A stretch of DNA of 38,235 nt from Deinococcus arcticus. GTDB lineage: Bacteria > Deinococcota > Deinococci > Deinococcales > Deinococcaceae. The position numbers and the translations under genes are program-made. Every line of letters starts with the position of its first letter. Position 1 is the stretch's first letter. Below the pieces are notes generated by a model. It did not search any database and was not told the origin of the DNA. It saw only the letters and a program-made list of their open reading frames with translations. Where the stretch lies: positions 1 to 38,235 of the forward strand of contig NZ_PYSV01000024.1 of assembly GCF_003028415.1 (NCBI RefSeq). Direction: 5' to 3'. Of this stretch, positions 1 to 8,431 are shown one piece after another.

Positions 1-49
1 AGGTTTCCGGGTAGACCCCAGTGCGTCGACGGAACTGCTTGCGATTCAT
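1..49 (-). CDS. IS5-type transposase, N-terminal fragment (cut by window edge)
   Basis: Reading leftward from the ATG at 49-47 gives MNRKQFRRRTGVYPET, matching the usual beginning of IS5-family transposases (a basic stretch, then an RRLTG-like helix and a PETF-like motif). Only 16 codons are inside the window, so the DDE catalytic residues cannot be checked. The family call rests on this short N-terminus plus the plausible terminal repeat about 50 bases upstream of the start. Confidence 0.5.
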   Translation of the reverse strand, partial: MNRKQFRRRTGVYPET

Positions 50-117
50 CTTCCGCGTGCGTGTCAGACGGTCTCGCTCCACCTTGCCAGCTTAGCTCAC
101 GACTTTCGCAAGAGGTC
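1..117 (-). mobile_element. IS5-type insertion sequence, one end only
   Basis: The first bases encode the N-terminus of an IS5-type transposase reading out of the window. The stretch 96-117, read on the minus strand, starts AGACCTCTTGCGAAAG, which resembles the terminal inverted repeats of the IS427/IS1031 branch of IS5. I place the element end near 117, followed by AGTAAATTC. The other end lies outside the window, so element length and target duplication cannot be read. Confidence 0.5.
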
Positions 118-234
118 TAGTAAATTCAATATCCCTACCCTTGCTGATGGCATCAAGAGAGGGTGCTGCAAGTCTTTTCTGGTGATGGAATGGAAACGTT
201 GACCACTGATTTGAAGAGATCAATTAGAGGTTGA

Positions 235-264
235 GCGTGATTTGACGTGGCAGTCGAATCACGC
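235..264 (-). terminator. Hairpin downstream of the EcsC-like gene
   Basis: GCGTGATTTGAC (235-246) and GTCGAATCACGC (253-264) form a 12-bp stem with one wobble position and a 6-base loop. It lies about 80 bases past the stop of the minus-strand EcsC-like gene. The tract after it on that strand is only weakly T-rich, so terminator is an inference from position. Confidence 0.5.
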
Positions 265-341
265 TGACGCTGGCGTATATCGATGTGGCCCTTGTGACCT
301 TCAAGGAGCTCAACGTGCACACGAAACACCTGGCGACAGCC

Positions 342-1076
342 TCACCCGCTCGTGTCGTCGGGTACGCCATATTCCTCACTGCCGCCGTAAAATTTCGCGG
401 CACTTTTGCCAAACTGGTGAATGGACTGGTAATTCATGGCGCCACCGATGGCGGCACCAACGCCCAGGGGGATGAGCCGGCCCAAGGCGACGCCGCCCCG
501 CTTGGTACCGAATTTCGTCAAGAGAGTGAAGCCGACTTTGGCGTTGATGGCCCGGAGGACACATCCTGGCAGGTGCCGTGAGATTTGCACCGTCGTGAAC
601 CGGGTTCCAAATTTTTTGGCCGCTTCCTTGGCGGGCAGGATGACGCCTGTCATGATGCCCAGAACGACCATGAACTCCTCGAGCCGGTCGGGATGAATCT
701 TGTCATCTTCATTCAGCGCGCGGATTGGTTGGCCATACAGATGGGCCGTACACAGTTGCAAGTGCGCCATTTTTCGGAGCAGTAAGAGTGTTTCCGGCAG
801 CGCTGTGCCGCCGGCCACCGCCAGTTGCGCGGCCGTTCCCAGTCCGGGGATGGCGCCAGGGAGGGAGGCGACGACGCCCTGACCCGCAGCGATGGTTTTC
901 GCTTGGCGTGCGAGCCGTGCCAGGGCCTGCTCAGGTGGCTCGCCTTTGAATGCCTCGACGGTCCGTTCAATTTCGGCTGGATGAGGAAAGATCCCCCAGG
1001 CCAGAAACTGCTTGAGCAGCGGTGAGCCCTCGCCTGCGTCCTGGCCTGAAGGGCTGGCCTTAGCACCGGTATTCAT
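342..1076 (-). CDS. EcsC-like family protein
   Basis: A 244-residue protein with EcsC-family features: a glycine/proline-rich hydrophobic hairpin around residues 70-100 (LPGAIPGLGTA, then a leucine run), a Leu-Tyr-Gly near 113-115, and a second glycine-rich hydrophobic segment near 200-215. Family members are thought to associate with membranes, but their biochemical role is not settled, and EcsC itself is named for an ABC exporter operon that is absent here. I chose the ATG at 1076 because coding character starts there; the frame is open further upstream but looks random. No good Shine-Dalgarno site is seen. It is monocistronic, with a hairpin about 80 bases downstream. The call rests on motif resemblance. 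Confidence 0.65.
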   Translation of the reverse strand: MNTGAKASPSGQDAGEGSPLLKQFLAWGIFPHPAEIERTVEAFKGEPPEQALARLARQAKTIAAGQGVVASLPGAIPGLGTAAQLAVAGGTALPETLLLLRKMAHLQLCTAHLYGQPIRALNEDDKIHPDRLEEFMVVLGIMTGVILPAKEAAKKFGTRFTTVQISRHLPGCVLRAINAKVGFTLLTKFGTKRGGVALGRLIPLGVGAAIGGAMNYQSIHQFGKSAAKFYGGSEEYGVPDDTSG

Positions 1077-1405
1077 CACGTTGCATGGTACCCCGCTGAA
1101 GGGGCCAGTCCACCTCTGAATGACGAGCGAGGGAGGCGCAGCGATTCTCCGGCTCGGCACGCATCGGCTGCGCGCTCTCGATCTGGGCATCACCGTGGTG
1201 AGCTGAAGGGCGCAAACTTCTTCTGAGGGACCTCTACAGGATCTCCTGATCATTCAGTTCGGAACGTTCTGCTTTCTAGAACATCATCGCGTGATGCTCG
1301 CGTGATCGTGCGGGCGAACGCTGGAGCTTGGTGGCCCGGCGGCCCAACTCTCGTTAGGGTCTTGAGGAACCCTGCACAACGGCCGCGAAGCTTTGTGGTC
1401 GCTTT
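1077..1405. other. Intergenic region, no gene recognised
   Basis: Between two minus-strand genes. The open frames in it lack start signals and coding character. It should hold the promoter of the EcsC-like gene, but I cannot point to convincing -10/-35 boxes. Confidence 0.4.
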
Positions 1406-2071
1406 TCAGCACGGGACCAGGTCGTAGGTATGGGCCGGCGTGCGCTTCTTGCTGATTACACCCAGAATGACGCCGGCAATGAGGACAACGAGTGCGCCCA
1501 TCATCTGCAGCCGGGGCGCACCAGTATTTACCATGCCGACGAGTACGCCCCCTGCAAGAGCAATGATCAGAAGTGAAAGAAGACAACCCATTCCATCGCG
1601 GATAGGATCGGTGCCGCCGTGGAGGGCTTCGATCGAGCGGCCGCCCGTCCCCAGCACTTCCTTGAGTTCCGGATCGACAGGAAGAGGGAGCGGAACAGCT
1701 TCAAGCGGCGTGACAGTCACTGCTTGAAACGGCATCCAGGCTGGCCGGCCTTGCCGGTGTCTCCAGACTGAAAAGGCCGTACGGCTTTTCCATGGCCCTT
1801 TTCCGGGCGCCTCTTGTGCCCGGATGTTGGTATAGGCGAATGCGTACCCGTCACAGATGGCGATCAGCATCACCGATCGTCCACCCCGACTGGAACGTGT
1901 TCCCTTAAAGAAGTACCGAACGACTGTCGAGTGCTTGAGCACCTGACCATGGTGCAAACGGAGACGAAATGCCAGGAGATCCTGGGCTTCTTCAAGGCCA
2001 AATGAAGTGATGGGCACGGTGGGATCCGACAGGGGTGTCCGGAGCCGGTTGACTTCGTCTTGAAGGGCCAT
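1406..2071 (-). CDS. Hypothetical protein with two C-terminal membrane segments
   Basis: A 221-residue protein of no recognised family. The first ~150 residues look soluble and mixed alpha/beta. Two hydrophobic segments follow at about 163-181 and 190-206, then a short basic tail, so it is probably anchored in the cytoplasmic membrane by its C-terminus with the N-terminal domain in the cytoplasm. The ATG at 2071 was chosen because a very strong ribosome site (AGGAGGAGG) lies 6-7 bases upstream. The same frame stays open upstream to an ATG at 2338 and would add a hydrophobic stretch (about 2150-2290). That longer form cannot be excluded, but it has no ribosome site. Confidence 0.6.
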   Translation of the reverse strand: MALQDEVNRLRTPLSDPTVPITSFGLEEAQDLLAFRLRLHHGQVLKHSTVVRYFFKGTRSSRGGRSVMLIAICDGYAFAYTNIRAQEAPGKGPWKSRTAFSVWRHRQGRPAWMPFQAVTVTPLEAVPLPLPVDPELKEVLGTGGRSIEALHGGTDPIRDGMGCLLSLLIIALAGGVLVGMVNTGAPRLQMMGALVVLIAGVILGVISKKRTPAHTYDLVPC

Positions 2072-2500
2072 GTTCGCCTCCTCCTGGCTCAGACAGTACC
2101 AAGAGTGGACTGCTGAACACCTGCGCCTGGAGAGGGCAGGCAGGTGCGACTGGAACCAGGCCCTCGGCAAGAACCGCAGTGGCGTCAAGAAGGTTGGCGC
2201 TACGGCCAAGAAGACCAGCGGCATGGCAAGAAAAGCCCCCGCAGCACCAAGAAGTAACAGATCACCAATCAGAGATGCGCCCCCGCTCTCAGGGCTCTTT
2301 CTTGAGAGCTCATCCTGAAAACGTAGGAACGGCAGCATGCTGGAGCCCGGGGTCGTCTGCGAACGGTGCCGGTCTCCGCGGACAGGCACTGGCCGTTGAG
2401 CTCGTGAGCTGAATTGTGTCGCAGGTTGGCCTCTGGGGGAATCTGGGGGGGAACAGGTCATTTCGCCTCATTTGCACGGCGGGCGGTCGTGACCGCGCCC
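2072..2500. other. Divergent intergenic region
   Basis: It separates a minus-strand membrane-protein gene from the plus-strand secreted-protein/protease pair. Part of it could encode an N-terminal extension of the minus-strand gene (ATG at 2338). Otherwise no gene is supported; it should contain promoters for both directions. Confidence 0.4.
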
Positions 2501-2506
2501 TATCAT
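2501..2506 (+). promoter_or_regulatory. -10 box of a likely leaderless gene
   Basis: TATCAT lies 7 bases before the ATG at 2514, the spacing expected when transcription starts at or next to the start codon. There is no Shine-Dalgarno site (the gap is CCCCGGG). No matching -35 box is obvious. Confidence 0.55.
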
Positions 2507-2513
2507 CCCCGGG

Positions 2514-3062
2514 ATGAAGAAGATGATTCTGGCTGCCGCCCTGGCGTCAGCAACCACCGCGGCGAATGGGCAGACCTACACGAATACACAGCTTGGCATC
2601 ACGTACTCCGGCTTGAGCTGCCAGCGTCTTCCAGCACAAAGCCAGACCGTGGCGTGCAGTATGGTCGGCACGTTCACTGACGCTGATGAAGGGACAAGCA
2701 CATTTTTCCGTGACAGCGAAGGTCGAGTGATCCTGGCGGATGGCACGACGATTCTTGGCAGCACCGTTGAAGGGGGCGGGCAACGGCCCCAATCGCTGCT
2801 GAATGGCGTGACATTCACGAAGGGGATCCCGACGAAACTCACGTGGCGCTTTGAAGGGGTGCCGACCACCGTCACGACCCTGCGCGGTGTGGTGCTGGCA
2901 GGTTTCGCAGTGCAAAACGTCCGTCTCGTGGGCACCACCCCGGCGCCCTCGGCCACCCCTGCCCCGGTGAATGTGAGCAGTTACAACGCAGAGCTCACCA
3001 ACTGCAAGGCGGGAGCGAATGGCACGCTGACCTGCACGGCCACCCTGACGCCCCGCCGGTGA
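2514..3062 (+). CDS. Secreted hypothetical protein
   Basis: A 182-residue protein that starts with a typical Sec signal peptide: MKK, then an alanine-rich hydrophobic core, with a likely cut after the Ala/Asn/Gly near residue 19. The mature part is rich in Thr, Ser and Gly, has a small number of cysteines that could form disulfides, and looks all-beta. A proline/alanine/threonine linker lies near residues 143-152. No family is recognised. It ends one base before the ATG of the subtilisin-like lipoprotein, so the two are almost certainly co-transcribed. A role as cargo, substrate or inhibitor of that protease is only a contextual guess. The -10 box directly upstream suggests a leaderless message. 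Confidence 0.7.
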   Translation: MKKMILAAALASATTAANGQTYTNTQLGITYSGLSCQRLPAQSQTVACSMVGTFTDADEGTSTFFRDSEGRVILADGTTILGSTVEGGGQRPQSLLNGVTFTKGIPTKLTWRFEGVPTTVTTLRGVVLAGFAVQNVRLVGTTPAPSATPAPVNVSSYNAELTNCKAGANGTLTCTATLTPRR

Positions 3063-3063
3063 C

Positions 3064-4620
3064 ATGACGACTATGTTCCCCCGTTTCTCGTCCATTGCTC
3101 TGCTGTCGGCGACGCTCCTCGTGGCCTGTGGTCCTGGGGGCGGCGGCACCCCGCCTGAGCCTGTGGTGCCACCTGCCGTGCAGCTGCCTGCGCCTCCCAC
3201 GACACCGGTACCCGCGCCGCAGTACATCCCGGCCGCCGGCTGGTGGAACGGCAAGAAAGCCGAAGGCCCCTGGTGCGCGGGCAAGCCCAGCACCCAGAGC
3301 CTGGGCACGCTGACGCGGCGCGCTCCTCTGGCTGTGCCCACCGCGGAGATGAAGGCACTGTCTGGTCTGAGCCGTGACCTCACCGGCCCATCCGCGCAAA
3401 GCACGGGCGCCAGCGACCTCGCTGTCCTGCTGCCGACCGAAACGAATGCCAGCGAAGCCCTGGAGGTTCTGAAGAGCAGCGGCGTGAACGTCACCGGCGA
3501 ATTCGGCTACTGGGCCACCATCCGTGCCTCGAACAGTCAAGCGGCCAGCCTCGTGCGCCGCGGCACTGTGCAATACGCCGAGAAACTGCCCACCTTCAAG
3601 CCCGTCGGCCTGCCTGAGCCCATTGACGCCACCATGCGCAACCAGAACACCTATCTGCCGATGATGAACTCGCAGGCGGCATGGTCCCAGTTGGAGTTGG
3701 GCTGTGACCACCCCGTCGTTGCCGTGATCGACAGTGGCTGGAGTGGCAGCACCACGCACGCCGAACACAACCTGGTGCCCAAGAACGCGTGGCTGAACGT
3801 GATCAAAGGCGAACAGGGCAACGCCGACGCTATGCCAACGAAGCAGGCTGAAGCTGAACACGGCGCGTCCGTTGCGGGCGTCATCGCCATGACCACCAAT
3901 GGATTCGGTGCAGGAGCAGGCGTGTCCTACAACCTTGCCAAGGTGCTGCCGATCTCGGCCATGGACACGAACGGATTGATCTGGGGGCCTGCTGCCGCCC
4001 GAGGTATTGAATACGCCCTGGGCAGCACCACCATCAACGGCAAGACCTTCGTCAACCCGTACCCCGCCTCGGTCATCAACCTGTCGTTCGGCTCGGACCC
4101 TACACTCTCGCCCAGCCAGTTCTTCCAGAGCTTCTTCACGGCTGCCGCGAACAAGGGCGTGGTGATCGTTGCTGCCGTTGGCAACGAACTGAGCCACGGC
4201 ACCAACGACACGGCTGGCCTGAACCACTCCATCGGCGCGGCCGGCGTGATGTTCGACGGCAACCGCTGGGTGGATCCTTATCAGGCCAACTTCGGCAGCA
4301 ACCATGGTCCTGGGGTGGATGTGGCCGCACCTGCCATGGCCGTCCCTTCAATGGTCGACGGCCGCGACACCTACTGGAGCGGCACCAGCATGTCTTCGCC
4401 CTGGGTGGCCGCGCAGATTGTCATGTGGATGTATGCCAACCAGCACCACCGCGCTGACGGCAGCAAGACACTGGGCCTCAAGGGTGACGCGCTGTACAAC
4501 AAGCTGTACGCCTGCTTCGCGGCCATCGGCAGCAACCGCGGCACCAAAGATGAGTACCTGGGGTACGGCAAGCTCGACACCGGGCGCCTGGTCTCTCCCA
4601 CCGAAACCGCCTGCCGCTGA
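3064..4620 (+). CDS. S8 (subtilisin-family) serine protease, lipoprotein
   Basis: A 518-residue subtilase. A lipoprotein signal ends in LLVAC with the acceptor Cys at residue 22, followed by a Gly/Pro-rich linker to about residue 55, so the enzyme should be anchored outside the cytoplasmic membrane. Residues ~85-190 look like an I9-type propeptide region. All catalytic residues are present: Asp223 in VIDSG, His266 in EHGASVAG, oxyanion Asn374 in AAVGNE, and Ser442 in GTSMSSP. The expected role is cleavage of extracytoplasmic proteins, with substrate unknown. It starts two bases after the preceding secreted-protein gene, which implies an operon. No ribosome site is clear, consistent with coupling. 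Family assignment is secure; specificity is unknown. Confidence 0.95.
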   Translation: MTTMFPRFSSIALLSATLLVACGPGGGGTPPEPVVPPAVQLPAPPTTPVPAPQYIPAAGWWNGKKAEGPWCAGKPSTQSLGTLTRRAPLAVPTAEMKALSGLSRDLTGPSAQSTGASDLAVLLPTETNASEALEVLKSSGVNVTGEFGYWATIRASNSQAASLVRRGTVQYAEKLPTFKPVGLPEPIDATMRNQNTYLPMMNSQAAWSQLELGCDHPVVAVIDSGWSGSTTHAEHNLVPKNAWLNVIKGEQGNADAMPTKQAEAEHGASVAGVIAMTTNGFGAGAGVSYNLAKVLPISAMDTNGLIWGPAAARGIEYALGSTTINGKTFVNPYPASVINLSFGSDPTLSPSQFFQSFFTAAANKGVVIVAAVGNELSHGTNDTAGLNHSIGAAGVMFDGNRWVDPYQANFGSNHGPGVDVAAPAMAVPSMVDGRDTYWSGTSMSSPWVAAQIVMWMYANQHHRADGSKTLGLKGDALYNKLYACFAAIGSNRGTKDEYLGYGKLDTGRLVSPTETACR

Positions 4621-4650
4621 GGTAGATCATCCTCACGAAAGGGGCACGCC

Positions 4651-4812
4651 ATGGCGTGGCACGTGATGGAACTGTTCCGGCGCTTCTCCGCCCCAGGCGG
4701 CACCTTGCCGCCCGGCGGGACGTCCGATCCGGAACGGCAGGCAACCCGGGAGAGCTTTGAGCTGTGGCGGGACTGCAGGACTGAACGGACAGGGCGTCGA
4801 CCTCCTGATTGA
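4651..4812 (+). CDS. Small hypothetical protein (53 aa)
   Basis: An ATG at 4651 follows AAAGGGG with about 7 bases spacing and opens a 53-codon frame. The product is charged, with a helical N-terminus (MAWHVMELFRRF) and an Arg-rich tail. It lies 30 bases downstream of the protease gene and may be a third operon member. No family is recognised. Support is the ribosome site and position only. Confidence 0.45.
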   Translation: MAWHVMELFRRFSAPGGTLPPGGTSDPERQATRESFELWRDCRTERTGRRPPD

Positions 4813-4832
4813 GGTGCTGAACCACCGCTCTG

Positions 4833-4857
4833 CCCCGCCTCAGCCTGATGGGCGGGG
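4833..4857. terminator. Hairpin between convergent genes
   Basis: CCCCGCC (4833-4839) pairs with GGCGGGG (4851-4857) across an 11-base loop. It lies between the end of the protease operon and the stop of the convergent gene at 4877, so it could serve both directions. No T tract follows. Confidence 0.4.
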
Positions 4858-4876
4858 GCGCGCGGCGAGGTGCGCC

Positions 4877-6073
4877 TCAGTCGGTTGGATCACCGTTCCG
4901 AATCTGCCCAATCAGCTCTATGAAGTCGCGGACGGCGGCGGTCTTGAGTTCGTCCGTCGCGTACGGGGGGACAACGTGTTCATACGGTTGCAAGGGCGCG
5001 CCCGCGAGGGACTGCACGATTTCGAACGGCAGGCCGTCCATCTGCGGTGCGGTTTGCCGGACGTGCCGGGCGGCGTCCTGGAGGTCGGCGTGCAGGATCC
5101 GGGCTGCCTCGTCGGACTCGGGTCGGTACGTCACGCCGTCGGTGAACACGAACAGGGTGATGGGGGGCACGTCTTCACTCGACACTTTGGCCAGGACGCA
5201 GTCGTAATCGAAGTGCGGCCAGGTGAGGACCCTGGTGTACCCGAGGCCGTCCAGGTGGCACAACAGCACGTCCGTTTTCGTGTTCAGCTGCGCCTTCCAC
5301 GCGGCGGCCTGCACGTCGAGGCTCCGCCGGTCGCCGTCCATGGGGCCCCGGTCAATCTCGGCGGGGACGGCTTTTTTGGGCAGTTGTTGCGGGCGGCACA
5401 GGGCCGTGAACGCGTACGTCTTGCGGATGAACACGCGCAGGGCGACCACGTCATGGCACTGTTGCGCGTCCTGGACGAGCCGTTCGTGGCAGGCGTCCGG
5501 GCTTTCGGTGAGCAGGTCGTTCACCCAGCTGTCGAGCTCGCCGGGGCCGTCGTCGTGTTCGTCCATGATCTCGGCCATCCGCGTGAGGAGGTAGGTGAGG
5601 CTGCCTTCGCGTTCACCGGCGCAGGCGCGGGCCAGCCAGAGCCCGCCGAAGTAACTGTCGGGGTCCTGGCGGGGGTGGTACGCGAGGCTGAGCAGCGTGT
5701 CCACGTAGGTCAGGGCGTCCACGGTGTCGTCCGCCCAGAGGTCAAAGTGGCCGTGGTCGAGGTCGGTGACCATGGGGTACAGGTGGCCCATGCTGCTGGG
5801 GAGGGCGGGCCGTTCCAGCCACTTTTGCGCTGCGGCGACCGTGAGGTGGACGTCCATGACGGCGTGCGCGTGGGGCGTGTGGGCGGCCGGCGTCGCGGGT
5901 GTGGCTGCGGCGCTCGCATCGGTGAGGCCTTGCGCGGCGGCGGCGTTCCAGTTGGCGTACCCGAGCGCGGCAGAGAGGGCGTCGAGGGCCTGTCCGTGCT
6001 TGAGGGTGATGCCATGCGTGGCCTGCAGGTGCGCGGCGAGCTGCCGGGCCTGGTCCTTGACCGGGTGTTTCAT
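4877..6073 (-). CDS. Protein with glyoxalase-related N-terminal domain
   Basis: A 398-residue protein. Residues ~5-50 match the short 'glyoxalase-related' helical domain (PF20066-type pattern: basic helix, Leu-X2-His-Gly-Gln-Ala-Leu, then Ala-Leu-Gly-Tyr-Ala-Asn-Trp-Asn). It is found on many plasmid- and phage-borne proteins and its function is not established. An Ala/Thr/His-rich linker follows (about 52-72), then ~320 residues of unknown fold with a strongly acidic middle. The ATG at 6073 has CAGGAG five bases upstream. It is a single gene, convergent with the protease operon. The gene at 19788 carries the same kind of N-terminal domain. The domain call is by pattern; I claim no enzymatic activity. 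Confidence 0.7.
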   Translation of the reverse strand: MKHPVKDQARQLAAHLQATHGITLKHGQALDALSAALGYANWNAAAAQGLTDASAAATPATPAAHTPHAHAVMDVHLTVAAAQKWLERPALPSSMGHLYPMVTDLDHGHFDLWADDTVDALTYVDTLLSLAYHPRQDPDSYFGGLWLARACAGEREGSLTYLLTRMAEIMDEHDDGPGELDSWVNDLLTESPDACHERLVQDAQQCHDVVALRVFIRKTYAFTALCRPQQLPKKAVPAEIDRGPMDGDRRSLDVQAAAWKAQLNTKTDVLLCHLDGLGYTRVLTWPHFDYDCVLAKVSSEDVPPITLFVFTDGVTYRPESDEAARILHADLQDAARHVRQTAPQMDGLPFEIVQSLAGAPLQPYEHVVPPYATDELKTAAVRDFIELIGQIRNGDPTD

Positions 6074-6563
6074 GGGACTCCTGGGGACGGGCGTGACAGG
6101 GTCAGTGGGGCGGGGTCCTCGCGTTCCCGAGCCGCGTCGCCAGTCCCGAGGGTCGGGGTGGGTGGATGCCGGTTGGGGGTCATTACGCCGCGTTCACCAT
6201 GCCCGTGTGGGCGCGAGGGGCCGGAGCGGCAGCCTTGAGGCGCACGCTACACCGTCCAGTCGGATCGTGGCAACCCGCACCGGCGCGCCGTGAGCGCACG
6301 GCCACCCATCAAACGGTCCATCAGCTGGCCGGCGCGGGCGTGCTTGAGCGTCCTGGCCTGTGCGGTGTCCTCATCGCGAACGGAGACCCCCTTGATCCCG
6401 TTCGCGTGCTGGGTGCTCAGCTCCAGCTCGTGCTGGGCGCAACTTGACCGCGTGCGAAGCTGACCATCTGGCGTACCTGTGTCCTTCGCTACCTGGCGCC
6501 TCAGTTCTGCGGACCAGCCCCGGTGGAGTGCAGGGTGGGTCAGGGCACGAGCCTGGTCACATC
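6074..6563. other. Intergenic region with a possible gene remnant on the minus strand
   Basis: No intact gene is supported. On the minus strand about 6447-6246 there is a frame with protein-like character (for example STQHANGIKGVSVRDEDTAQ) that ends in a normal stop at about 6246 but has no start codon or ribosome site. It could be the tail of a lost gene. I cannot name a family. Confidence 0.3.
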
Positions 6564-7082
6564 TTAGGGGAGGTGGACGTGGAAGCTGAAGCGCCAGGCG
6601 TTGGCGTACTCGGCCGTCATCAGGCAGGACAGGCGGTACTGTTTGCCGGCGACCGGCCAGGGGATGGTTTTGACCTGTTTTAACGGGGACTCACAGGCGT
6701 TGTTGAGATCAAACAGATTGCCTTCGGTCGGGGCTTTCCCCGTCATGGTCTCCACGAGTGCGGCCACCACCTTCGTTTTGTACCCCCCGGGGTAGAGCAC
6801 GGTGTCTTGCGCGCCGGAGAGAAGCTGGGCGGAAATGACGCGGTTGTTCTGCCTGAGGACGCTGACGACTTCGGGTGCGGTGCCCATGCTGACGGGGAAC
6901 TCGCCTTTGATGGTGTAGCGCCATTCGCTCAGGCCGGGGCCGAGGACGTCCTTTCCAGCGAGTTCGCAGGCGTAGGTCTTGCAGAATTTCGAGGTGACGA
7001 AGGAGTCGGTGGTGCCGAGGAGCGGGGCGGCCAGCGCGAAGGACGTCAGGCTTAGCGCGGTGGCGGTCAGGAGTCGCTTCAT
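6564..7082 (-). CDS. Secreted hypothetical protein
   Basis: A 172-residue protein with a clear Sec signal peptide (MKRLLTATALSLTSFALAAP; likely cut after residue 19). Four cysteines in the mature protein could form two disulfides. Predicted beta-rich; no family recognised. A TACAAC box lies only 5 bases before the ATG, which suggests a leaderless transcript. It is a single gene, divergent from the recombinase-like gene at 7529. It is similar in style (short secreted beta protein) to the products at 2514 and 12410, but I see no clear sequence relationship. Confidence 0.7.
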   Translation of the reverse strand: MKRLLTATALSLTSFALAAPLLGTTDSFVTSKFCKTYACELAGKDVLGPGLSEWRYTIKGEFPVSMGTAPEVVSVLRQNNRVISAQLLSGAQDTVLYPGGYKTKVVAALVETMTGKAPTEGNLFDLNNACESPLKQVKTIPWPVAGKQYRLSCLMTAEYANAWRFSFHVHLP

Positions 7083-7087
7083 GCCCC

Positions 7088-7093
7088 GTTGTA
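7088..7093 (-). promoter_or_regulatory. -10 box of a likely leaderless gene
   Basis: TACAAC on the minus strand, 5 bases before the ATG at 7082, with no Shine-Dalgarno site between. Confidence 0.4.
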
Positions 7094-7491
7094 CCTCAGC
7101 TGGAAGAGGAGGGCAGGGAATTCTGTGGTGAGGGTCGGCTGGGGGAGGGTATAGGGGGCGGAATATGTATCTATATTGGACAATATAAGAGTTTACTCAT
7201 ACGCCCACATCCGCGTCTCCCCCTCATTTCTACTTGCCTCCCTCCATCTTTCCCCCGTGCTTTTGCTTGACTGATCCCTTGCTGAGGCGACCCGGTTTCC
7301 ACAGTGCAGCGTCGAGCCACAGCTGGCACAGCTCACGCCGGTGCTGCAGCGTCGTCACCTGTCTCCAGCTGGGCGTCCTGGGCTCCTCCTCCATGCCTGG
7401 GCGGATGCGGCAGCGCCAGAGGAAAGACGCGCAGACCTGCATTCCTCCAATACTGAGCACAGGTCTGGACACGGGCGGAGGTCAGCAGTGC
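7094..7491. other. Divergent intergenic region with AT-rich island and pyrimidine tract
   Basis: Between two divergent genes. It contains an AT-rich island with a perfect palindrome (7172-7187) and a pyrimidine-rich run on the plus strand (about 7211-7268). A minus-strand frame at about 7350-7230 has protein-like composition (LQHRRELCQLWLDAALWKPG) without a start signal; it may be a transposase remnant, but I cannot confirm that. Confidence 0.4.
7172..7187. repeat. AT-rich perfect palindrome
   Basis: TATATTG (7172-7178) and CAATATA (7181-7187) are exact inverted repeats separated by GA, inside a short AT-rich island that stands out from the GC-rich surroundings. It could be an operator or recombination site. 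It lies about 340 bases upstream of the recombinase-like gene. Confidence 0.5.
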
Positions 7492-7519
7492 TTGTTCTCC
7501 TTATACAGTCCCATATAAT
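7492..7519 (+). promoter_or_regulatory. Promoter of the recombinase-like gene
   Basis: TTGTTC (7492-7497), a 16-base spacer, and a consensus TATAAT (7514-7519). The ATG at 7529 is 10 bases after the -10 box, so the message should be leaderless or nearly so. CTGGAG abuts the ATG too closely to act as a normal ribosome site. Confidence 0.75.
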
Positions 7520-7528
7520 AAGCTGGAG

Positions 7529-8407
7529 ATGCCAGGCGACCTCCTCCACCCCGCCGACGAACGCGCCCTCAAACTCACCAAAGCCTTCCGCGACTACGAC
7601 CTCGACACCATCGCCGCCACCCTTGGTGTCCAGGCACTCAGCCGCCCCCTCGCCCAGGTCCACAGCAACCTCAAACAAGTCTTTACCCGGGCCCAGACTG
7701 ACGAGATTGACCTGCTCCAGCCCCCAGCGAACTTCCACACCTGGCTTGCCGGCCCCCTCAGTACGCCCAACCGCGGCCCCGGCCCCCTCAAGATCAACAC
7801 CCTCACCGCCCGCGTCGTCACGTTGCGCGTCCTCTACGACGCCCTGATCACCGAAGGCGTGCTGACCACTAACCCCATGACCGGTTACCCCAACCCCGGC
7901 AGCGAACACGCCAGCGACCCCATCCCAGACCGTGAGGACATCGAACAGCTCCTGAAGACCGCCAAGGCCAGCAGCCCTGAACTGTTCGCCGCCCTTACCC
8001 TCATCGACGAGCACGCCTTCCAGGTCAAGGAACTCCTCAGCCTCAAATGGTCCAGGTACGAGCCGACCACCGGGGAACTCCTCCGCGCCCGAACCGTCAC
8101 GAGACTGTCCGACACCGCCCAGCGCGCCCTCGAGCCCCTCCTCAAGGAAGCCGGCGGGCCCCTCTACGCGACCGAGAAGGCCCTCCCCATCTTCCCCATG
8201 ACCGCCGAGGACCTCCGCGCGCAGCTGTGGAAAGCCTGCAAGGTCGCTGAGATCCCCCACATTCCGCTGAGCGCCCTGCGCCGCGCGAGTCTCCGTGACC
8301 ACCCCGCCCGCATGGCCGCCAGCGGCTTTTCCAACGACCAGGCCTACCGCCGAGCGCTGAGACTCGCCGGCAAAGTCGTCGAGAAACACCGACGCGACGA
8401 CCCGTAA
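7529..8407 (+). CDS. Tyrosine recombinase-like protein lacking catalytic residues
   Basis: A 292-residue protein with the layout of a tyrosine recombinase: an N-terminal core-binding-like half (to ~125), a linker, and a C-terminal half. The AFQVKELLSLKWS segment (163-175) lines up with the GLRxSELLxLxW box of active enzymes, but the catalytic Arg is Gln165. The HxxR box appears as Ser248-x-x-Arg251, so its His is missing too. A Tyr at 273 could be the remnant nucleophile. It therefore probably binds DNA without cutting it, perhaps as a regulator or accessory factor. The frame is intact and it has a strong promoter, arguing for selection rather than decay. The family call is from motif alignment by eye. 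Confidence 0.6.
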   Translation: MPGDLLHPADERALKLTKAFRDYDLDTIAATLGVQALSRPLAQVHSNLKQVFTRAQTDEIDLLQPPANFHTWLAGPLSTPNRGPGPLKINTLTARVVTLRVLYDALITEGVLTTNPMTGYPNPGSEHASDPIPDREDIEQLLKTAKASSPELFAALTLIDEHAFQVKELLSLKWSRYEPTTGELLRARTVTRLSDTAQRALEPLLKEAGGPLYATEKALPIFPMTAEDLRAQLWKACKVAEIPHIPLSALRRASLRDHPARMAASGFSNDQAYRRALRLAGKVVEKHRRDDP

Positions 8408-8431
8408 GCCCACCGCGCACGCACCCCCGTT

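Noticed and set aside
2995..4305. 436-codon open frame antisense to the subtilase gene
   Set aside because: It overlaps a gene with full catalytic motifs; composition is typical of the opposite strand of GC-rich coding DNA.
4757..6238. 493-codon plus-strand frame over the glyoxalase-related gene
   Set aside because: No ribosome site at its start and antisense to a gene with a strong ribosome site and a recognisable domain.
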